A stretch of 64,000 bases of DNA from Gemmatimonadaceae bacterium (lineage in GTDB: Bacteria > Gemmatimonadota > Gemmatimonadetes > Gemmatimonadales > Gemmatimonadaceae): contig DASXKV010000004.1 of NCBI GenBank assembly GCA_036496605.1, forward strand, positions 62,001 through 126,000, given 5' to 3'. Under the pieces are notes generated by a model, which saw only the letters and a list, made by a program, of their open reading frames with translations, did not search any database and had not been told where the DNA came from. A program made the translations under genes and the position numbers. Shown here one piece after another: positions 23,339 to 32,134 of the stretch. The number at the start of each line of letters is the position of its first letter. The stretch's first letter is position 1.

Positions 23339-24666
23339 CGCTCTGTCAGCGATCCCACGCCGGCCGCGATCTGGTCAGACCGCACTGTCTCTTCGCTACC
23401 CTCCTGTTTCGGCACGAAGAGCAGGCTGGCGCGATTGTCCTCGCCAAGTTGATCGTGCACGAAGCGGTTCACGTCGCCTGCCGTCACCGATTCGTACTGC
23501 TGAACTTGTTCATTCACGAGCTCAGGATTCTTGAAATACGTCGCGAACTGCGACAGGCGATCCGCTCGGTCGCCGGCTGATTGCATTGCGGCCACAAATT
23601 CCGTCTGCACCAGAGCGATCGCCCGCGCGACCTCAGCCTCGGTGATTCCATCACGTACGAGCAGGTCGACCTCGTCGGCAACTTCCCGTTCGAGTGCCTC
23701 GGCGGAGAGTCCCGGCCGCGCCGTCACGTCGATCACGAGCAGGTCGCTGCCCTTCGCGAGATCGTAGGTGAAGGCCTGCGCTTCGGCAGCCACTTGGCGC
23801 TCTCGCACGAGGCGACGATAAAGCTTGCTCCCCTTCCGGAGCCCAAGAATGGCCGAGCAGATGCTCGATGCGTAGTACTGCTTCGTGCCGAATACCGGCG
23901 CTCGGAACGCGAGGAAAAGCCGCGGCAGCATCACTTCGTCTTCGACGACGACTCGCTTCCAGCCACCGAAAGTCGCCGGCAGTGACATGTCGGGAAGAGG
24001 CGGCCGGCCGTTTCCGGAAGGAATCGAACCGAAGTACTTGTCGACCAGTCGCTTCGCTTCGGACTTGTCGAAATCACCCGCGATCGACAACACCGCGTTG
24101 TCCGGCGTGTAGTATGTCGCGAAGAAGTGCTTGATGTCGTCGAGGCTCGCCGCGTCGAGATCCGACATCGACCCGATCAACGAATGATGAAACGGGTGTT
24201 CTTCCGGAAAAACCAGCGCCGGTAAACGCTCCCACCAGGTGCCGTACGGTTGATTGTCCACCGACCATCGACGTTCGTTCTTCACGACGTCGCGCTGCGT
24301 GTCGAGCTTTTGCTGAGTCATGGCGGGAATCAGCCAGCCCATTCGATTCGCTTCCAGCCACAGGACGAGCTCGAGTTGGTTGGATGGTACGGTTTCGAAA
24401 TAATTCGTGCGATCCAGCCATGTCGATCCATTCAACGTCCCGCCGGCACGTTGAATGAGCTCGAAGTGCTCGTTGGCTCCGACATCAGCCGAGCCCTGAA
24501 AGAGCATGTGCTCGAACAGATGCGCGAACCCGGTACGTCCTTCGCGCTCGTTCGCTGACCCAACGTGATACCAGAGATTCACGGCCACGATCGGCGCCGT
24601 GTGATCCTCCGAAAGAGTCACGAAGAGACCGTTTGGCAACCCAAAGGTTTCGATCGGAATACGCAT
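23335..24666 (-). CDS. M16-family zinc peptidase, catalytic subunit
   Basis: The protein has 443 residues. The inverted zinc motif HLFEH is at residues 49-53 in GFAHLFEHMLFQG, and a downstream glutamate lies in VVKNERRWSVDN. Start ATG 24666 gives MRIPIETFGLPNGL, the normal family N-terminus, with GAGGAG about 13 nt upstream; a GTG at 24681 sits too close to that site. The M16 peptidases of this type degrade short peptides or process secreted ones. It forms a coupled operon with the non-catalytic partner and the Nudix gene. I see no export signal, so a cytoplasmic location is likely. Confidence 0.93.
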   Translation of the reverse strand: MRIPIETFGLPNGLFVTLSEDHTAPIVAVNLWYHVGSANEREGRTGFAHLFEHMLFQGSADVGANEHFELIQRAGGTLNGSTWLDRTNYFETVPSNQLELVLWLEANRMGWLIPAMTQQKLDTQRDVVKNERRWSVDNQPYGTWWERLPALVFPEEHPFHHSLIGSMSDLDAASLDDIKHFFATYYTPDNAVLSIAGDFDKSEAKRLVDKYFGSIPSGNGRPPLPDMSLPATFGGWKRVVVEDEVMLPRLFLAFRAPVFGTKQYYASSICSAILGLRKGSKLYRRLVRERQVAAEAQAFTYDLAKGSDLLVIDVTARPGLSAEALEREVADEVDLLVRDGITEAEVARAIALVQTEFVAAMQSAGDRADRLSQFATYFKNPELVNEQVQQYESVTAGDVNRFVHDQLGEDNRASLLFVPKQEGSEETVRSDQIAAGVGSLTER

Positions 24667-24742
24667 CGGCGTAAATTGCACTCCTCGTCACTTCTCAGGA
24701 ACCCTGCGCACCGACGGCGCCCTTTCGCACCCGAGTCACGTA

Positions 24743-25567
24743 TTGTTTCTGCTCGCCGCGCTTGCCGTCGTCGTCGTTTATTTGTTGCTCCTGGGCCTCA
24801 TGTGGCTGCAGCAGGAGCGCATCGTGTTCCAGCCGCCGATCGTGTTGCGTGGGCTCTTATCGCCGCGACCGGTCGGCGAACACGTGCGGCACGTCTCATA
24901 CCGTGCAGAGGACGGTACTGATCTCTTCGGCTATCTCGTCGGGGATCATACGCAGGCCGGACGAGTCCTCGTCGCGTTTCACGGCAACGCCGACCTCGCA
25001 CGGAACCTGATTCCGTGGGCGCAGGGGGTCACCAAGGTGGCCAACGTGGCCGTCCTCCTTCCGGAAATACGGGGCTACGACGGGCTGTCCGGCCGTCCGA
25101 CGTATCTCGCGGCAGCGGTCGACGCCCGTGCCGCACGCGAGTATGTGCTTGGCCCGCTGGGAGTGTCCGGTGACCGCATCGTCTACTTCGGGCACTCGCT
25201 CGGGAGCGCAATTGCTGCAGAGCTCGCGCGAGAGAATCCCCCCACCGCACTGCTTCTTCAGTCGCCTTTCTCGTCCGCGAAAGCGATGGCTCGGCGCATG
25301 GCCCTGCCCTTCCTCACGACATTCTGGCCCGTCGTTTCCCGGGTGCACTACGACACCATCCAGCGCGTGAAAGAGCTAAACGTGCCGGTGTGGGTTTCAC
25401 ACGGACTCAAAGATCGTGTCGTGCCGGTGTACATGGGAAAGGAGGTCTACGAGGCAGCGGCGGTGAAGGGCGAGCTGCTCCTCGTGCCCGGCGCCGGCCA
25501 CAACGACGTCGCCGAGTGTGCGCCACACGAGTACTGGAACTGGCTGCGAATGGCGGTGAGCTCGTAA
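24743..25567 (+). CDS. Membrane-anchored alpha/beta hydrolase (BEM46/YfhR-like)
   Basis: The protein has 274 residues. An N-terminal hydrophobic helix (about 2-22) anchors it. The catalytic set is complete: oxyanion HGN at 80-82, nucleophile Ser152 in FGHSLGS, Asp224 in HGLKDRVVP and His253 in GAGHNDV. The order and spacing match the BEM46/YfhR group of serine hydrolases. The start is a TTG at 24743; no ATG or GTG lies upstream in frame near it. It is divergent from the M16 operon (76 nt between starts) and convergent with the YdcF-like gene (3 nt between stops). The substrate is unknown. Confidence 0.87.
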   Translation: MFLLAALAVVVVYLLLLGLMWLQQERIVFQPPIVLRGLLSPRPVGEHVRHVSYRAEDGTDLFGYLVGDHTQAGRVLVAFHGNADLARNLIPWAQGVTKVANVAVLLPEIRGYDGLSGRPTYLAAAVDARAAREYVLGPLGVSGDRIVYFGHSLGSAIAAELARENPPTALLLQSPFSSAKAMARRMALPFLTTFWPVVSRVHYDTIQRVKELNVPVWVSHGLKDRVVPVYMGKEVYEAAAVKGELLLVPGAGHNDVAECAPHEYWNWLRMAVSS

Positions 25568-25570
25568 AGC

Positions 25571-26191
25571 TCACCTGGTCCGCGCGGGATGCTCGAAGAG
25601 CAGCGTCAGCGGTGCTTTGAACGATTCACTCAGGGCGTAGCGCCACGACTCCACCGCGCTCGCGGAAATCGGGCTCGTGCGCGTCGGCGACGTGTGTGGA
25701 ATGAGACTGAATCGCCGAGCGAGAATCCATAGCCGGAACATGTGAAATGGATCGCTGACGAGAATCACTTGCCGAGCGCGTAGTGAGTCCATCATCGCCG
25801 CAACGCGCTGTATCGATTCCGTCGTCGTCCGGCCGCGAGTCTCCATGAGAATCGCGCTATCGGGGACGCCGTGCTTCATTGCATAACGACGACCGACAGC
25901 GGCCTCACTCGTCGTGTCACCGTCGCCCATTCCGCCTGTGAGAATCAAACGCGGTGCGAGGTGATGCTCCCACAGCGACACAGCGTGATCGAGTCGCGCC
26001 CGCAATACCGGTGACGGCCGGCCGTCATACTGCGCCGCGCCAAGCACGACGATCGCGTCGGCGCGCCGCGCGTCATCGCGGCGCTCGAAGAACATCACGG
26101 CCGCGACCGACGTGAGCCACGCGATGACAACGAGCAGGACGATAACCCGCAGAATGCGCGCAGGAACGCTCGAGCGAGAAGAATCCGACAC
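25571..26191 (-). CDS. YdcF/SanA-family DUF218 membrane protein
   Basis: The protein has 206 residues with one transmembrane helix (about 12-33) and a DUF218 domain: ADAIVVLGAAQYDGRPSPVL, LILTGGMGDGDTTSEA, ILMETRGRTTTES and ILVSDPFHMFR. Members such as SanA and ElyC act in envelope integrity or peptidoglycan-lipid metabolism, but the chemistry is unsettled. It lies 24 nt downstream of a TetR-type regulator on the same strand, so the two may be cotranscribed. Confidence 0.88.
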   Translation of the reverse strand: MSDSSRSSVPARILRVIVLLVVIAWLTSVAAVMFFERRDDARRADAIVVLGAAQYDGRPSPVLRARLDHAVSLWEHHLAPRLILTGGMGDGDTTSEAAVGRRYAMKHGVPDSAILMETRGRTTTESIQRVAAMMDSLRARQVILVSDPFHMFRLWILARRFSLIPHTSPTRTSPISASAVESWRYALSESFKAPLTLLFEHPARTR

Positions 26192-26215
26192 TTTTCAAAG
26201 GTCTCGCGCGCACAC

Positions 26216-26794
26216 TCACTCCGCCAGACTCAGCATCGCGAGCCAAAAGACGTCGAACGCGACCCGCGCGGTTGGCGCGACCTCTTCGCGCACCGCGACC
26301 CCGACGTTGAGCGCGAGGCCGTCCACGAAAGCGACGAACACGTTGGCCACGAGCGCCGGCTCGATGCGCAGGCGCAGCTCGAGGATCGTGAAGAGGTGTT
26401 CCACGGTCTGCTTCGCGGTCGCGCGGCGCAACTCCGCTGCTTCGCGCGCAGCGAGCTGCACCCGCGCTCCACGACACGAGTCGAGCTCGAGCAGGACACG
26501 GATATCCCCGCGCTCGAGCTCTCCGTCCAGCCACTGCCACAGCGCGTCGACGGCGAGCGGATTGTGACTTCCTTCGTAGCTCGCGAGCGCCTCGCGTTCT
26601 CTCGCGACGAGATCGTGCGCGAGCTGTTCGATGAGACGCGAGAGTAGCGTCTCCTTATCCTCGAAGTGGTAGTGTATGAGCGCCTTGCTGACGCTCGCCT
26701 CGTGCGCGATGTCGCTCATCGAGAGCGCGGCTGCGCCGCCCGAGGCGATCTGCCGCGCCGCGGCGTCGAGAATTCGTCGCGTCGCGGACTCCAC
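26216..26794 (-). CDS. TetR-family transcriptional regulator
   Basis: The protein has 192 residues. The N-terminal DNA-binding domain has RILDAAARQIASGGAAALSM followed by the helix-turn-helix SDIAHEASVSKALIHYHFED and KETLLSRLIEQ, the TetR signature. The C-terminal ligand domain is helical. Neighbours are a DUF218 gene downstream and a DUF4177-like gene 6 nt upstream; either may be a target. The ligand is unknown. Confidence 0.92.
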   Translation of the reverse strand: MESATRRILDAAARQIASGGAAALSMSDIAHEASVSKALIHYHFEDKETLLSRLIEQLAHDLVAREREALASYEGSHNPLAVDALWQWLDGELERGDIRVLLELDSCRGARVQLAAREAAELRRATAKQTVEHLFTILELRLRIEPALVANVFVAFVDGLALNVGVAVREEVAPTARVAFDVFWLAMLSLAE

Positions 26795-26800
26795 GATCCC

Positions 26801-26977
26801 CTATTGCTCCACGCCGCTGGGGCGCTGGAAGACGACCGTCATCCGAAGACCGTCTTGCGACATCAGCGCCGGTTCCCATCCTCCGCGGCTACGCTCGTTC
26901 AGTAAATCGGTGAGCGCGTCTTCGTCGTCGCGCGCGTGCCGCGTCAGGCGGAGGATCACCGCTTGGTATTCTTTCAT
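26801..26977 (-). CDS. Small DUF4177-like protein
   Basis: The protein has 58 residues from ATG 26977. It begins [11 protein letters not shown] and contains [20 protein letters not shown] and TVVFQRP, the pattern of the small DUF4177 family (a strand, a helix with a GGWE turn, then two strands). A longer frame to 27064 would run into upp on the other strand and is not needed. It is divergent from upp by 27 nt and probably cotranscribed with the TetR gene, whose start lies 6 nt downstream. The function is unknown. Confidence 0.75.
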   Translation of the reverse strand: MKEYQAVILRLTRHARDDEDALTDLLNERSRGGWEPALMSQDGLRMTVVFQRPSGVEQ

Positions 26978-27004
26978 TCGCGCGAAATTAGTAGCTTCCC
27001 GGCC

Positions 27005-27652
27005 ATGGACACCACCCCTGGCTTCCCCACGCTGCGCATCGTGTCGCATCCGCTGATTCAGCACAAGCTCACGATTCTGCGTGATCGCGGAACGCCGACC
27101 AAGATCTTCAAGGAGCTGGTGGACGAGATTGCGATGTTGATGGCGTACGAGGCGACGAATGATCTCGCGCTCGAGCCCGCGCCAGTCGATACACCGCTCG
27201 AGTCAACGGTTGGACAGCGCGTGAGCGGAAAGAAGCTCACGCTCGTGCCGATTCTTCGCGCCGGTCTCGGTATGGTGGAGGGTATCTACCGGTTGGTGCC
27301 GGGCGCGCGCGTCGGCCACATCGGCTTGTATCGCAACCACGACACCTTGGAGCCGGTCGACTACTACTTCAAGGTGCCTGGCGACGCGGCGGAGCGGGAT
27401 TTCTTCCTGCTCGATCCGATGCTCGCCACCGGCGGTAGCGCCGTGGCCGCGGTGTCGTCGCTCAAGCGCGCCGGTGCAACGCGGATTCGTTTCTTGTGTC
27501 TCGTCGCGGCGCCGGAGGGCGTGCGCCGACTCGCTCAGGGTCACCCCGACGTAACCGTGTATTGCGCCGCGCTCGACCGCGCACTCAATGAGCAAGGATA
27601 TATCATGCCCGGACTCGGCGACGCCGGCGATCGGTTGTTTGGAACTCGCTAA
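27005..27652 (+). CDS. upp: Uracil phosphoribosyltransferase
   Basis: The enzyme salvages uracil with PRPP to UMP. The protein has 215 residues from ATG 27005, whose N-terminus [20 protein letters not shown] is the family start. It contains [14 protein letters not shown], a [19 protein letters not shown] segment, the PRPP loop [12 protein letters not shown] and the C-terminal [17 protein letters not shown]. Translation from the longer frame (26936) would overlap the DUF4177-like gene. A strong terminator follows 4 nt after the stop. Confidence 0.96.
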   Translation: MDTTPGFPTLRIVSHPLIQHKLTILRDRGTPTKIFKELVDEIAMLMAYEATNDLALEPAPVDTPLESTVGQRVSGKKLTLVPILRAGLGMVEGIYRLVPGARVGHIGLYRNHDTLEPVDYYFKVPGDAAERDFFLLDPMLATGGSAVAAVSSLKRAGATRIRFLCLVAAPEGVRRLAQGHPDVTVYCAALDRALNEQGYIMPGLGDAGDRLFGTR

Positions 27653-27655
27653 TGA

Positions 27656-27681
27656 AAAGGGACGCCCAGAGGCGTCCCTTT
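27656..27681 (+). terminator. Terminator of upp (bidirectional)
   Basis: AAAGGGACGCC and GGCGTCCCTTT form an 11-bp stem around CAGA, flanked by A and T runs. It serves upp and perhaps the convergent DUF2225 gene. Confidence 0.9.
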
Positions 27682-27738
27682 ATCTCCCTTCCCCATCTCA
27701 CCCCACTGCACCCCACACCCACCACACGCACCCACCGA

Positions 27739-28392
27739 TCAGCCGAACCACTCGCGCGGGCAATCTCGCTGCTGACGCGCGGCGTCGATCACCCACTGTT
27801 GCGTGTGCGCGTCCACCACCTCCGAAGCCACGCGGTTGAACCACTCCCCGCACACCTTCGTGTCTCCCACTCGTCGCCACAACTCACCGACGAGATACGT
27901 GAGCACCGCCCGCTCATCCCGCGCCACGCCATCGAAGCTCTGCAACGATTCCTCGAACTTCCAAGCTGCCTTACGACGGAAGAACCGCTCCGCTTCGACG
28001 TCCCCCTCATCCACGCAGCACCACGCCGCGCGCAGCAGCAGATCCGCAACGTGGCGAGGCTCCATGCCCTGCCAGTCAGCGACCTTCGCCGCCGCCTCGT
28101 ACTTCTCTGACCCCGAAACCGGTCCAATCGCGATTGCCGGTGCAAGCTCGTTCCACACGCGCTCCTTCAGCACTGGTGAAACGTCCGCGTCTTCGGTGAA
28201 GTCCCGCTCCGATCCCGAGTAGCCGCAGCGACTGCAGGTGTGGATCAGATATGGCAGCGGCTGTGTGCCTGCCGCTCGCTCGTGGAAATCAGTGCGCTTG
28301 CCACCGAAGGAATTCGTCGACACGACCGCCTGCGATCGAAACCGATTTTCGCAGATGGGGCACTGCAAGTCGATTTGCTGAAGCGTCGTCAT
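27739..28392 (-). CDS. DUF2225-family zinc-ribbon and TPR-like protein
   Basis: The protein has 217 residues. Two cysteine pairs, CPICENRF at 11-18 and CSRCGYSG at about 53-60, form a zinc ribbon, and the C-terminal half is helical and TPR-like (ADLLLRAAWCCVDEGDVEAERFFRRKAAWKFEESL and similar, read in shorter pieces). This is the DUF2225 layout found in many bacteria; its function is unknown. The gene is convergent with upp and stands without close neighbours upstream. Confidence 0.85.
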   Translation of the reverse strand: MTTLQQIDLQCPICENRFRSQAVVSTNSFGGKRTDFHERAAGTQPLPYLIHTCSRCGYSGSERDFTEDADVSPVLKERVWNELAPAIAIGPVSGSEKYEAAAKVADWQGMEPRHVADLLLRAAWCCVDEGDVEAERFFRRKAAWKFEESLQSFDGVARDERAVLTYLVGELWRRVGDTKVCGEWFNRVASEVVDAHTQQWVIDAARQQRDCPREWFG

Positions 28393-28637
28393 GGTGCATC
28401 TCCAACCATGTGTAGCGTGCTGCTATTGGGTCGAAAGGGAAAAAGCGTGCCAAGTACAGAGCGAGTTCCCCGGCATCACGTATAGCACCTACTTCTCCAG
28501 TCCTTGCGAAGGCGTCGGACGGCGCACTCGACCGCTCTGTGTCGTGACTCGTCATCGCTCTTGTTCCACTCTCTGGCCACAACTATCATTTCCGCGTCCT
28601 TCGTGCCGTCGCGCCGCCTTCCCGCGCTCTGGTCGAG

Positions 28638-29579
28638 ATGCTGATCAATTTGCTGCCCGACTTCTTTACCGTTCTCGATAGCACCGACAGAGCCGCCGCC
28701 TACGACCGCTACTTTGCCGCGCATCGGCGCCTCCTCGACGCCTACTGGAACAACTACGTCGTCGATCCCGAGGGGCCACACTTTCGAGATGTCGTAAACG
28801 CGACGGTCTACGCCGACCGACGCGATCTCCGACGAATGCTCGAGCGCACCGATGTCGTCGCTCTCGCGCGGGACGCCGAGCAGCGCTGCGCCAACCTCCT
28901 CGATGCCGACGTCGACATCGATGTTGTACTCATGGTCGGCGTCGGTGCCGCAAACGCCGGCGAGCTGGTGATGGGCGGCCGCGGCGTTGCATTTGTTTGC
29001 CTCGAGCATTTCACTGGCGTGCCCAACGAGGAAACCGACGGACTCGGGCTCGATCCTGAGCTCATCCCGCTCTGGCTCGCGCACGAGTATGCGCACGCCA
29101 TTCGATACACATCGCCCAAGAGTCGCAGCGCCGTGCGCGAGTTCGTCACCAACGCAAACGGCGACTACTCGTATTGGGAAACGGGACGTCGCGTTCCGCT
29201 GCGTGAGCTTCTCATGAACGAGGGTCTCGCCGTTCACACCTCACGCGCCATCAGCCCGGGACACGCAGCGTGGGAATACTTCGGTTACGAGCGACGCCAG
29301 TACGCGCGTATTCGTGAGCTCGAGCCGATCATTTCGCGCGCGGTCGCGCCCGATCTCGGTCATGCCGCGCTGGGACTGCGGCTTCGCTATCTGTCGGGCG
29401 GCATGAGCGACGAGGCACGCACCGTGGAGGGCCGCTATTTACTGCCGGAGCGCAGCGGCTACTTCGTCGGCGCCCGGCTCGTCGAGGCAGGTATCGAAGC
29501 CCGTGGCTTGGCCTGGGCCATTCGCGCGAGCGACCTCGAGCTGTCCGCATACGCTCACAGCGCCGCGGTCAGTGCCTGA
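28638..29579 (+). CDS. Putative zinc metalloprotease, DUF2268-like
   Basis: The protein has 313 residues. A gluzincin-type zinc motif HEYAH lies at 149-153 in LWLAHEYAHAIRYTS, and NEGLAVH with Glu195 is a candidate third ligand about 42 residues on. Around it, VVLMVGVGAANAGELVMGG and the C-terminal YLPERSGYFVGARLVEAG-like part resemble DUF2268, predicted zinc proteases. No signal peptide is evident, so it is likely cytoplasmic. The start ATG 28638 is plausible but has no strong ribosome site. A small gene overlaps its 3' end by 8 nt. Confidence 0.75.
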   Translation: MLINLLPDFFTVLDSTDRAAAYDRYFAAHRRLLDAYWNNYVVDPEGPHFRDVVNATVYADRRDLRRMLERTDVVALARDAEQRCANLLDADVDIDVVLMVGVGAANAGELVMGGRGVAFVCLEHFTGVPNEETDGLGLDPELIPLWLAHEYAHAIRYTSPKSRSAVREFVTNANGDYSYWETGRRVPLRELLMNEGLAVHTSRAISPGHAAWEYFGYERRQYARIRELEPIISRAVAPDLGHAALGLRLRYLSGGMSDEARTVEGRYLLPERSGYFVGARLVEAGIEARGLAWAIRASDLELSAYAHSAAVSA

Positions 29580-29772
29580 TTCTTCGCGCGAGCGACGGCA
29601 GAATGTCGTCTTGCGCGAGCTGCTCGACGAAATGATTCAGCTTTCGCGTCATCTCTCGCATCACGCGTCGACGCTCGCCACTTCGGAGCTCACGTACGCT
29701 CGAGAGCGGCTCGAATGGCTCGGCGATGAGATCTGGCGTCAGGTCACAGGAGAGAACCGCAGTTCCTCCTGA
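29572..29772 (+). CDS. Small helical protein of unknown function
   Basis: The protein has 66 residues from a GTG at 29572, overlapping the upstream stop by 8 nt, so it is probably translated by coupling. The sequence is charged and helical (LRELLDEMIQLSRHLSHH, then ELTYARERLEWLGDEIWRQV). It looks coding because the helix is amphipathic over its length, but I recognise no family. It is convergent with mnmE with 7 nt between stops. Confidence 0.5.
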   Translation: MPDSSRERRQNVVLRELLDEMIQLSRHLSHHASTLATSELTYARERLEWLGDEIWRQVTGENRSSS

Positions 29773-29779
29773 GGGCGCC

Positions 29780-31204
29780 TCACTTGCCCACGCAGAATCG
29801 GCGGAAGACCTCGTCGAGCACCTGCTCCGTTTCGATTCCACCGATCAGATCTCGCAAAGCGTCACCCGCTGCATGGAGGTGCACCGCTGCGATCGTCGCG
29901 GGCAGTCGTTCCTCTCGCCACGCGTGTCGGAACGCCTCGAGCTCCTCGAGTGCTTGTGAAACGGCATGCTGGTGACGCACTTGTGTGAGTACCGGCGCGT
30001 CGAGCTCGGGCGCACCGACCGTTGCGTCGAGGACGGCGCCGATCGTCGTCAGCAGCCGCTGCACCCCAGCTCCGGTTTCCGCACTCACCGCGACGGAAGC
30101 GTTTGCCGCAAGCTCGTTGCCTAACGCTTCGATGTCGATGACCTCGGCCTGACTGAGGTCGCACTTCGTGAGAATCGCGATGAGTGGATTCTCACGGCCA
30201 TTCTGCTTCCCGTGAACCGCGTTCACGAGCTCCGCTGCCGCACGGAGCGACGCCTCGTCCTCGCCGCAGCAGAGCACTACCGCAGCGCGCGAGACGTACG
30301 ACTCGCTGACCTCGATTCCCAGCTGCTCCACCGGATCGAGCGTCGAACGAAGCCCCGCGGTGTCGACCAATCGAATCGGCCAGGGATCCGCGTCGATCAC
30401 CGCCTCCAGGGCGTCGCGCGTCGTGCCCGGTACAGGGGTCACGATTGCACGACTGCGACCGATGAGTGCATTGAACAACGAGGACTTCCCCACGTTAGGC
30501 GTCCCGGCGAGTACGGCCAGGGCGCCCTCTCGCACGAGCTCACCGCCTCTGGCAGTTGCGAGCAGGCCTCGCAAGCCGCCTTCCAGATTCTCGAGCGCGG
30601 CGAGTGTCCGCGCCGACGCGATCGGCCCGTCGTCCTCCTCGGGGAAATCGATATCGTACGCGATGAGCGCTTCTATCTCGAGCACCTTCTCTCGGAGCCC
30701 ACTGATACGTCGCGACAACCCGCCGTCGAGTTGCTGTAGCGCGACGCGCTGTGCGGCGCGTGAGCCGGCCGCGATCAGATCGGCCGTCGCCTCCGCCTGT
30801 AGTATGTCCAGCTTGCCGTTGAGCACCGCGCGTCGTGTGAATTCGCCGGGCGCTGCCATGCGTGCGCCGCGCGCCAATACCGCCGCGACGACGGTGGTTG
30901 GTACCACGACACCGCCGTGCGTCGAGATCTCGAGCGCGTCTTCGCCTGTGAACGACGCCGGCGCGTCATATCGTACCGCGACAACCTGATCGAGCACCAC
31001 GCCGCATTCGTCACGCGCTTCAGCCAGAATTGTCTGACGAGCGCGATCCGGCCAACGCGACAATACTGCTCGGCCAATCTCGTGAGCCTTAGGGCCGCTC
31101 AGGCGAACGATGCCGAGCGCGCCCCGCCCGGCAGGCGTCGCGATGGCAACGATCGTGTCGGCCGCGCCCGGCAGCGCTGCCGCCGGCGCGCCGAGCCCGC
31201 TCAT
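29780..31204 (-). CDS. mnmE: tRNA modification GTPase MnmE
   Basis: MnmE works with MnmG to add the carboxymethylaminomethyl group at U34 of certain tRNAs. The protein has 474 residues. The N-terminal tetrahydrofolate-binding domain begins DTIVAIATPAGRGALGIVRL. The G domain has its P-loop GTPNVGKSSLFNAL, G2/G3 in VPGTTRDALEAVID and DTAGLR, and TKCD as G4. The chain ends RFCVGK, the catalytic C-terminal C-x-G-K box. mnmG is at the right edge of the window. The stop of the upstream MBL-fold gene overlaps its start by 4 nt. The CCTAAC of GTPNVGK is one of the repeated octamers. Confidence 0.96.
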   Translation of the reverse strand: MSGLGAPAAALPGAADTIVAIATPAGRGALGIVRLSGPKAHEIGRAVLSRWPDRARQTILAEARDECGVVLDQVVAVRYDAPASFTGEDALEISTHGGVVVPTTVVAAVLARGARMAAPGEFTRRAVLNGKLDILQAEATADLIAAGSRAAQRVALQQLDGGLSRRISGLREKVLEIEALIAYDIDFPEEDDGPIASARTLAALENLEGGLRGLLATARGGELVREGALAVLAGTPNVGKSSLFNALIGRSRAIVTPVPGTTRDALEAVIDADPWPIRLVDTAGLRSTLDPVEQLGIEVSESYVSRAAVVLCCGEDEASLRAAAELVNAVHGKQNGRENPLIAILTKCDLSQAEVIDIEALGNELAANASVAVSAETGAGVQRLLTTIGAVLDATVGAPELDAPVLTQVRHQHAVSQALEELEAFRHAWREERLPATIAAVHLHAAGDALRDLIGGIETEQVLDEVFRRFCVGK

Positions 31205-32097
31205 TGAGGCGCGTGCGGCTCTGGACCAGCGTGACCCGACTGACCGGCGAGCCCATCGAGATTGCCGAACGCGCGGTCCGCTGCCCGCCGCTTCGGGCGG
31301 TTCAGCTTTGTTTCCTCTTCGCGCGTGAGCTCGAGTGTCTCGCCGGGCTCGAGGATGCGAACCGCGGCGCGGAGATGGTGCGACTCGAGATGCTCAACCA
31401 GGCGATTGATCGCGTCGTGCGCTCGCGCCGTGATGTGATGAAACGTCCCCCAGTGATAAGGAACGAACACGCGCCCGCCCAAACGCTCGAACAATGTTAG
31501 CGCATCGTCATGAGTCAGATGACCCCGGCGAAAACCCGTTCGCTTCCACCACGGAGCGTATCCGATTGGCAGGAGCGCGACGTCTAGCTGCCGGCCGCTC
31601 GCGAAGAGCTTCCCGTGGACGAGCTCGTGCGTGTCCGGCATCAACGCCGTGTCGCCGGCAAAAAAGCACGTCTCCATTCCCGCGTCGAGCAAATACATGT
31701 TCGCCGCGCTCCGCCAGCGGTCGAACCCGTAGCGATTGCCGCGATGCGTCGCCAGCGCAGCGTGGATGTCGACGTTGCCGACACGCGCACTTCGCCCAGG
31801 CGCGAGGTCCTCTGCGTGCTGATATCCGCGCCGCCTTAGCCACTTCGCGATCACGGGCGGCGCGTACAACGGAATGTCGCGCGGCAGCGCGTCGAGCGAC
31901 GCGAACGAGAGATGATCCGCGTGCGCGTGCGTGAGCAGCAGCGCGTCGAGCGTCGGCAGCTGATCGATCGGAATTCCCGGTGGTGAGACGCGCGGGAGAA
32001 AACCGCCGAGTTTGCGATCGAAGTTTGGATCGGTCAACAGCCTAACGTCTCCGATCTCGATGAGCAGGGTCGCGTGCCCGATGTAAGTGATCTTCAC
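31201..32097 (-). CDS. MBL-fold metal-dependent hydrolase (UlaG/NAPE-PLD-like)
   Basis: The protein has 298 residues. The metallo-beta-lactamase core has the first metal motif HAHADH at 57-62 in LLLTHAHADHLSF, GFDRWRSAANMYLL, FFAGDTALM and FVPYHWGTFHH. The N-terminal MKITYIGHATLLIEIGDVRLLTDP is typical of the UlaG/NAPE-PLD-like group of phospholipase- or lactonase-like enzymes. A Lys/Arg-rich C-terminal tail of about 40 residues is less conserved. It is part of the leftward block between yidC and mnmE and is coupled to mnmE by a 4-nt overlap. The substrate is unknown. Confidence 0.9.
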   Translation of the reverse strand: MKITYIGHATLLIEIGDVRLLTDPNFDRKLGGFLPRVSPPGIPIDQLPTLDALLLTHAHADHLSFASLDALPRDIPLYAPPVIAKWLRRRGYQHAEDLAPGRSARVGNVDIHAALATHRGNRYGFDRWRSAANMYLLDAGMETCFFAGDTALMPDTHELVHGKLFASGRQLDVALLPIGYAPWWKRTGFRRGHLTHDDALTLFERLGGRVFVPYHWGTFHHITARAHDAINRLVEHLESHHLRAAVRILEPGETLELTREEETKLNRPKRRAADRAFGNLDGLAGQSGHAGPEPHAPQ

Positions 32098-32134
32098 CGG
32101 CTCTCCTGTGGCGCGCCCGAGCGCGCCGCGCGAC

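Noticed and set aside
28289-28582. 97-codon frame on the minus strand upstream of the DUF2225 gene
   Set aside because: The middle reads plausibly, but it overlaps the DUF2225 N-terminus in another frame and has no ribosome site or family. I left it out of the features.
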